Shown: in pieces, positions 59,531 to 64,000 of the stretch
Layout: every line of letters begins with the position of its first letter
Position numbering within the stretch: position 1 is the stretch's first letter
Source of the DNA: Endocalyx cinctus
Lineage: Eukaryota > Ascomycota > Sordariomycetes > Amphisphaeriales > Apiosporaceae
Direction: 5' to 3'
Length of the DNA: 64,000 bases
Assembly (NCBI GenBank): GCA_001600455.1
Contig: BCKC01000001.1
Span: 6,350,441-6,414,440 of the forward strand
Notes under the pieces: model-generated
The model's input: the letters and a program-made list of their open reading frames with translations, nothing else
Database searches by the model: none
What the model was told of the DNA's origin: nothing
Translations under genes and position numbers: made by a program

Positions 59531-61305
59531 ATGTCTTTACCTCGCGTCGCTTCTCTCGAGACTTTTCTCGATATTCATGACCTGCACGGTCAGCGTCATC
59601 GTAGTGGCTCCGGCTCTTCTACGAGATCCCCCTCTAGATCTCGCAAGATAAACTTCAACCCCCTTCCAGAATCGTGGGACCCCGTGTTTCCTAAGCATCC
59701 CGATCATCCGGCTCAGCCCGTCGGTGCTTACGAGGTTCCTAGTTGGAAGCGAATCTGTGAGTGTTTTTTTTTCCCTCCTATATTCCTTTTTGTTTACCCT
59801 CGGCATAATACGTCGTAGCGTCAAACTAATTCCGTAATCAAGTACAAATCGCTGTTACCGTCGTTTACTGTCTTTTTGCCGCCGGCGTGGTGTTTGGATA
59901 CGCCGCTTTAAAGCCGGTCTTGAAAAAAGAAGGGGCTTACCGGGAGATATGCGACGACGACGAGACGTGCGTCGAGATCCACCTCAACCTCATGTTTACC
60001 GTCGCCGCCGTAGCCACCAACGTCGCGGCCCTGCCGGTCGGGGCTATCCTCGACCACTTCGGCCCGCGGGTGACGGGCGTCGTAGGCGCTCTCTTCCTCG
60101 CCGTCGGCGCCCTCTTCATGTCGTTCGCCCAGCAGATGGCCCCGTTTGACGGCTTTCTCCTCGGCTACTTATTCCTCGCCCTCGGCGGCCCTTTCACCTA
60201 CATCTCGGCCTTCCAGCTTTCCAACGCCTTTCCTCGGCACTCGGGTCTCATCTTGGCCTTGCTCACCGGCGCGTTCGACTCCTCGAGCGCCCTCTTCCTG
60301 GTCTACCGCGTCGTATTCGAGAAGACCGCCGGCGCTTTCGGTCACCAAAAGTTCTTCCTGGGTTATCTCGTCGTCCCCGCGGCGATCCTCGCGCTGCAGA
60401 CGACCGTCTTACCCAAACAGTCGTACAAGACGATCGGGGAGATGATCGAAGATATAGAAGGGGAGGACGTCGACCAAGTCGACGAGCAGACGGCGCTCCT
60501 GCGGGAAGACGAAGCAGAAGAAGAAGACGAACTTCTTCGCCGGGGCCGTCGGCGGGAGGATATAGCGCAGGAGATCGAATCCCTGCTGGGGTCCGAAAAC
60601 GCCGAAATCCAAGCCGAGCGGGAGGAGAGCAAGAACGAGCGCAGCGGCGTCTGGGGCGTCATGCACCGGCGGACCGCCTGGGAGCAGGTGCGCTCGCCCT
60701 GGTTCGTCCTCGTCTGCCTGTTTACGGTGGTGCAGATGACGCGGATCAACTACTTCGTCGCGACGATCCGCGTCCAGTACCGCGCCATCCTCGGCTCCGC
60801 CGCGAAAGCGGTCGAGGTGAACAACTTCTTCGACCTCGCTTTGCCGCTGGGGGGGATCGCGTCGATCCCCTTCGTCGGCCTCGTCCTCGACCGCGCGAGC
60901 ACCCCGGCCGTCATGGGCGCGCTCGTCGTCTTCGCCGCCGCCATAGGCGGCCTGGGCGTCCTGCCGTACGAGTGGGCCGCGTACGCCAACGTCTGCTTGT
61001 TTGTATTGTATAGGCCGTTTTACTACACCGCCGTGAGCGATTACGCCGCGAAGGTGTTTGGCTTTCGCACCTTCGGTACCGTATACGGCGCCGTCATCTG
61101 CCTCTCGGGATTATTTAATTTCAGCCAGAGCTTGCTCGATTACCTCCTCCATGAAACGTTTCGGGGTGATCCGGTCCCGGTGAACCTCGGTTTATTGTCT
61201 TTAGGTCTGCTCATAGGGATTTGTCTGGTCGCGTACGTGAGTGTTCAGGCGAGGAGGTTGCGGTTGAAGAGGTTGGCTGGGGTGGCTTTTAGAGGGGAGT
61301 ATTAA
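59531..61305 (+). CDS. FMP42-like major facilitator transporter
   Basis: Two exons, 59531-59756 and 59843-61305, 562 aa. The N-terminal 75 residues are hydrophilic and Ser/Arg-rich. About twelve membrane spans follow, with HLNLMFTVAAVATNVAALP and GAILDHFGPRVTGVVGALF as the first MFS pair. LDRASTPAVMGALV and RPFYYTAVSDYAAKVFGFR lie in the second half. The layout matches the yeast FMP42 (YMR221C) family. The central loop between the halves (about residues 270-325) is very acidic and contains EQTALL (290-295), an acidic dileucine motif that directs proteins to vacuoles. Yeast FMP42 was found in mitochondrial preparations, so location is uncertain. The substrate is unknown. The join (R-I-L-Q-I-A-V) is phase 1. 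Confidence 0.88.
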
Positions 61306-62193
61306 GAGAGAGTAAGAAACTCTATGATATTCATATAGGGTGAAAATTTTCAGACGGTATAGCGAAATGGACGGGTTTATTTGGTGGATTATTGCTTTTT
61401 AGGGAGGGTGTTTCGTACTTGGAAAATAAGGAGGGTAACCAAAAAAAAAAAAAAAAAAAAAAAAATAAGACAAAATGGGGGTGGTATCTGTCTACTGGAA
61501 TTGATGTATGATAAATGACTATAATAGTAATGTGTATAGGTTTCGACGACTCTTAAGTTATAACATCTATCTTGATATCTAATAGAAGTAGTGGTGAGTA
61601 AAAAAAATATTACATGTATGTAACGAATTCGATGAGTACGTAAGTTTTCTAATAGGAATACTATCCGTCAATCCGCTTAAACCGCGAGCGAGGGATAGTT
61701 ATTGGAAACCAGTTTGGTAACTGGAAGTGTGATGCTCAGTCTCGATCAGTGCATAGCGAATCTTGCTCGAATTCGGCGGGTAACAGAATCTGAAGAGACG
61801 GAAAAGGAAAGGGAAAAAGAAAGGGTGTTTATCGGAAGGGGTTGAATTCCCAAGCTCGTTAGGAGACATGGTTTAAAACTCCTTACTGGCGTTGTTCATA
61901 ATCACTCTAAATGCAGTAAAATAATGTTACTTCGCTCTTTTTCTTCCCCTCCTGTGGAGGCTAATGCTGGAATATACGGAAATTGTACAGTGGATGTAGT
62001 TTGTAATGATCCCAACCCCTCGACGGCATTTTGTCTTATTAAAATCCAAAAGGTCATCATCGACATCCGAACCATACAGCGCCAACAGCCACGACTCTTA
62101 CGAATTATAAGACCTTAAGTGGTCAGACGTGTTAGCCACCCCAAAGTCGACTTGTACAAAAATATCTTTTTTTTTTTTTTTTTTTTTAATGAA
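61306..62193. other. Convergent intergenic region
   Basis: About 890 bases between two 3' ends, with an A24-25 run near 61441-61465 and a T20-21 run near 62167-62187 just beyond the deacetylase stop. No gene seen. Confidence 0.55.
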
Positions 62194-63696
62194 TTAACCC
62201 AGTTCCATCCGATCACCAACGGCTTCTTCCCTTAATTTCCGCCCTATCTCATCCTTCTCCTCCAACTCCTCCTTCAGCCTCTGCTCAACGTCCTCTCTGA
62301 TGGGGCCCAGATCGGGCGGGATGTGGGTGAACTGTACGCTCGGGGCGGCGGCGACGAACCGCAGCTGCTCGGTGACGTGCTGGATGATGTCGTCCAGCTT
62401 TTTCCGGGTATTTCGGTTCTGGCGAGGCTCGCCTAGGATCTGCTGGATCGTAGGCAGGAGCGACTCGTTCTTGAACCGGTCGCGCCAGGGCGTGTGCGCG
62501 GGGATCGTCTTGGGTATGGTCTTGTGCTGATCTATCGCGACGGCGGTCTCGTACGCCCAGGCCCGGGCCACGTTCCGAGGCGTGTACCCTCCCCCGCCGA
62601 AGATGATCATGGGGATCTTGTACGACTTGCAAAACTCGACGCAGGAGGCGTGGCCCTGGACGAGCAGGTTGAACTTGCCAAGCCGGTCTCCGGCCAAGGA
62701 ATCCGCTCCGCACTGCAGCGCAATCGCCTCGGGTCTAAACTTTTCAATGCACCTGGAAATGACGCCCTCGAACAGCCCCTGGTACTGCTCATCGGTGATT
62801 CCGTCATTGAGAGGCACGTTGATGGCATGGTGGGCCCCGGGGTTATGCTCGTTCTGGGGGCCGTTGTCCTCTAGGGCACCGGTACCAGGGAAGAAAGTTT
62901 GGGGGTCGTATTTGTGAAAAGAGACGGTCATGACTCGGTCGGTAGAATAAAAAGCTTCTTCGACACCGTCACCGTGATGTACATCAATGTCGATGTAGAG
63001 CACCCTCGCGTGAACGCGAAGGAGTTGTAATATGGCGAGAACGATATCGTTAATGTAGCAAAACCCCGAAGCCTCGTTCTTCTTGGCATGATGGAGACCA
63101 CCCCCGAAGGCGATGGCGATGTCGGCCTGCTTGGTGCAAATCTTTCTAGCCGCGTCTAACGAAGCGCCGGCGGAGAGCGAGCAGTAATCATACAATCCTT
63201 CGAACAACGGGCAGTCACTGCCGCCCAAGTTGAACTTGAGGTCTAACGGGGCGCTCTCGTAGTCCAGAGGCACGGGCTGAGGAGCGACGGTGGCAAGGAA
63301 GTTGACGTATTCCTTGGAATGAAAGTTTAAAAGTTCTTCGTACGTGGCGGCACGGGAGGTGTAGTTATCCATAGCGAAGTTCATGCCGTAGGCGGAAACC
63401 AGGCTTTTGGTGAGAGTCAGTCGCCATGGTTTCATGGGATGAGTCTGACCGAAATGATGCCTCTCCATTTCGGGATTGTAGTGAAAAGTGACCTTTTGGC
63501 CTTTTGGCTTGGCGATGCCATACTCATGGGCGAAACGTTTGATCTTGTTCAGATAGGCGGCATTCTCCATCTCGCTTGGGCGATCTAAAGGCGTGTTAAA
63601 TTTTTCAATAATAGGCGAATCGACGTCTACATTATGAGGTAGATAATTTGGCTTCGGAAGCCGTAAAGAATAGGGATTTTTTGGATCCTGCTCCAT
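62194..63696 (-). CDS. Class I histone deacetylase, Hos2/HosA type
   Basis: 500 aa, intronless. The HDAC domain covers about residues 68-390. Catalytic and zinc residues are intact: the HH pair 202-203 (GGGLHHAKK), Asp238 and His240 (YIDIDVHHGDG), Asp332 (GADSLAGDRLG) and Tyr371 (GGGGYTPRN). Placement with Hos2 rather than Rpd3 rests on the N-terminal FHYNPEMERHHFGQTHPMKP, where Rpd3 orthologues have a YGxGHPMKPHR version. Hos2/HosA removes acetyl groups from histones H3/H4 in the Set3 complex and affects secondary metabolism and virulence in moulds. The C-terminus is charged and probably coiled (LKEELEEKDEIGRKLREE). ATG 63696 is the first in-frame ATG; the codons upstream of it are leader. 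Confidence 0.93.
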   Translation of the reverse strand: MEQDPKNPYSLRLPKPNYLPHNVDVDSPIIEKFNTPLDRPSEMENAAYLNKIKRFAHEYGIAKPKGQKVTFHYNPEMERHHFGQTHPMKPWRLTLTKSLVSAYGMNFAMDNYTSRAATYEELLNFHSKEYVNFLATVAPQPVPLDYESAPLDLKFNLGGSDCPLFEGLYDYCSLSAGASLDAARKICTKQADIAIAFGGGLHHAKKNEASGFCYINDIVLAILQLLRVHARVLYIDIDVHHGDGVEEAFYSTDRVMTVSFHKYDPQTFFPGTGALEDNGPQNEHNPGAHHAINVPLNDGITDEQYQGLFEGVISRCIEKFRPEAIALQCGADSLAGDRLGKFNLLVQGHASCVEFCKSYKIPMIIFGGGGYTPRNVARAWAYETAVAIDQHKTIPKTIPAHTPWRDRFKNESLLPTIQQILGEPRQNRNTRKKLDDIIQHVTEQLRFVAAAPSVQFTHIPPDLGPIREDVEQRLKEELEEKDEIGRKLREEAVGDRMELG

Positions 63697-64000
63697 TATG
63701 AGGAGTGGATAATTCTGTGAGAAGCGTATATGAGAATATCTTAGGATGAAGGATATTAGAAACGACGAGAGCGTGTTCAAGCTTGGTTTTTCCTTTTCTC
63801 TCTCTTTTTTTTCTGTGGCCTTGAAATTTCAATTTAGCTTGTTATGTTGAATCTTTAATTTGTAGTTGATGAAATCGAAACATTATAAAATCAGCACGAT
63901 AAATAGAAATTATACAGAGAGAATATTTGATGATATATAAGGTATGTAAAAAGCTATCCAATATGCTAGGTGAACATGGAATTCTTCTTTTTGATGTACA
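63697..64000. other. Upstream region of the histone deacetylase gene
   Basis: AT-rich promoter and leader sequence with a CT-rich stretch near 63788-63812; no other feature before the window edge. Confidence 0.5.

Overview
The window is a piece of nuclear genome from a filamentous ascomycete (Pezizomycotina; a Sordariomycete is most likely). The genes carry short GT-AG introns, mostly 50-200 nt, often with CTAAC-type branch points. Coding exons are GC-rich and intergenic DNA is AT-rich. The gene content is typical of mould genomes: a PTH11-like receptor, a secreted tyrosinase, GH43 and GH132 (SUN) proteins, a DUF6604 protein, a fungal LtrA homologue and the 17.8 kDa complex I subunit. I could not fix the order or genus from sequence alone.

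Layout, left to right. 1-7 kb: a GT15 mannosyltransferase cut by the window edge, a Dap1/MAPR haem protein, and a PTH11-like membrane receptor, with a doubtful small spliced gene between. 7-19 kb: a secreted alpha/beta hydrolase, a large intronless DUF6604 protein, a small GPI-anchor-like cysteine-rich protein, a single-pass membrane protein with a PPxY motif, and a four-exon tyrosinase. 20-26 kb: a divergent pair made of a DapA-family aldolase and a DgoD-like sugar-acid dehydratase, followed by a SnoaL/NTF2-like protein. 27-29.5 kb: a nine-exon LtrA membrane protein. 29.5-33.7 kb is gene-poor. 33.7-38.4 kb is housekeeping: SIL1 with a KDEL tail, the complex I 17.8 kDa subunit, and ribosomal protein uS19/RPS15. 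41-43 kb: a three-finger C2H2 regulator behind a long leader with tiny upstream ORFs. 46-52 kb: an APH-like kinase, then a GH43 glycosidase facing away from an MFS sugar transporter. 56-64 kb: a SUN-family cell-wall protein with a 5' UTR intron, an FMP42-like MFS transporter, and a Hos2/HosA class I histone deacetylase.

Two arrangements look functional. The aldolase and dehydratase share one promoter region, and the dehydratase keeps every catalytic residue of D-galactonate dehydratase. Together they could be consecutive steps of a non-phosphorylative sugar-acid route. The GH43 enzyme lacks a secretion signal and shares its promoter with a sugar transporter; that promoter holds a GGCTAAA site of the XlnR/XLR-1 type. 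This suggests uptake of short hemicellulose oligomers followed by hydrolysis inside the cell.

Exon boundaries were read by eye from splice signals and reading-frame continuity. No rRNA, tRNA, CRISPR array or intact transposon was recognised.
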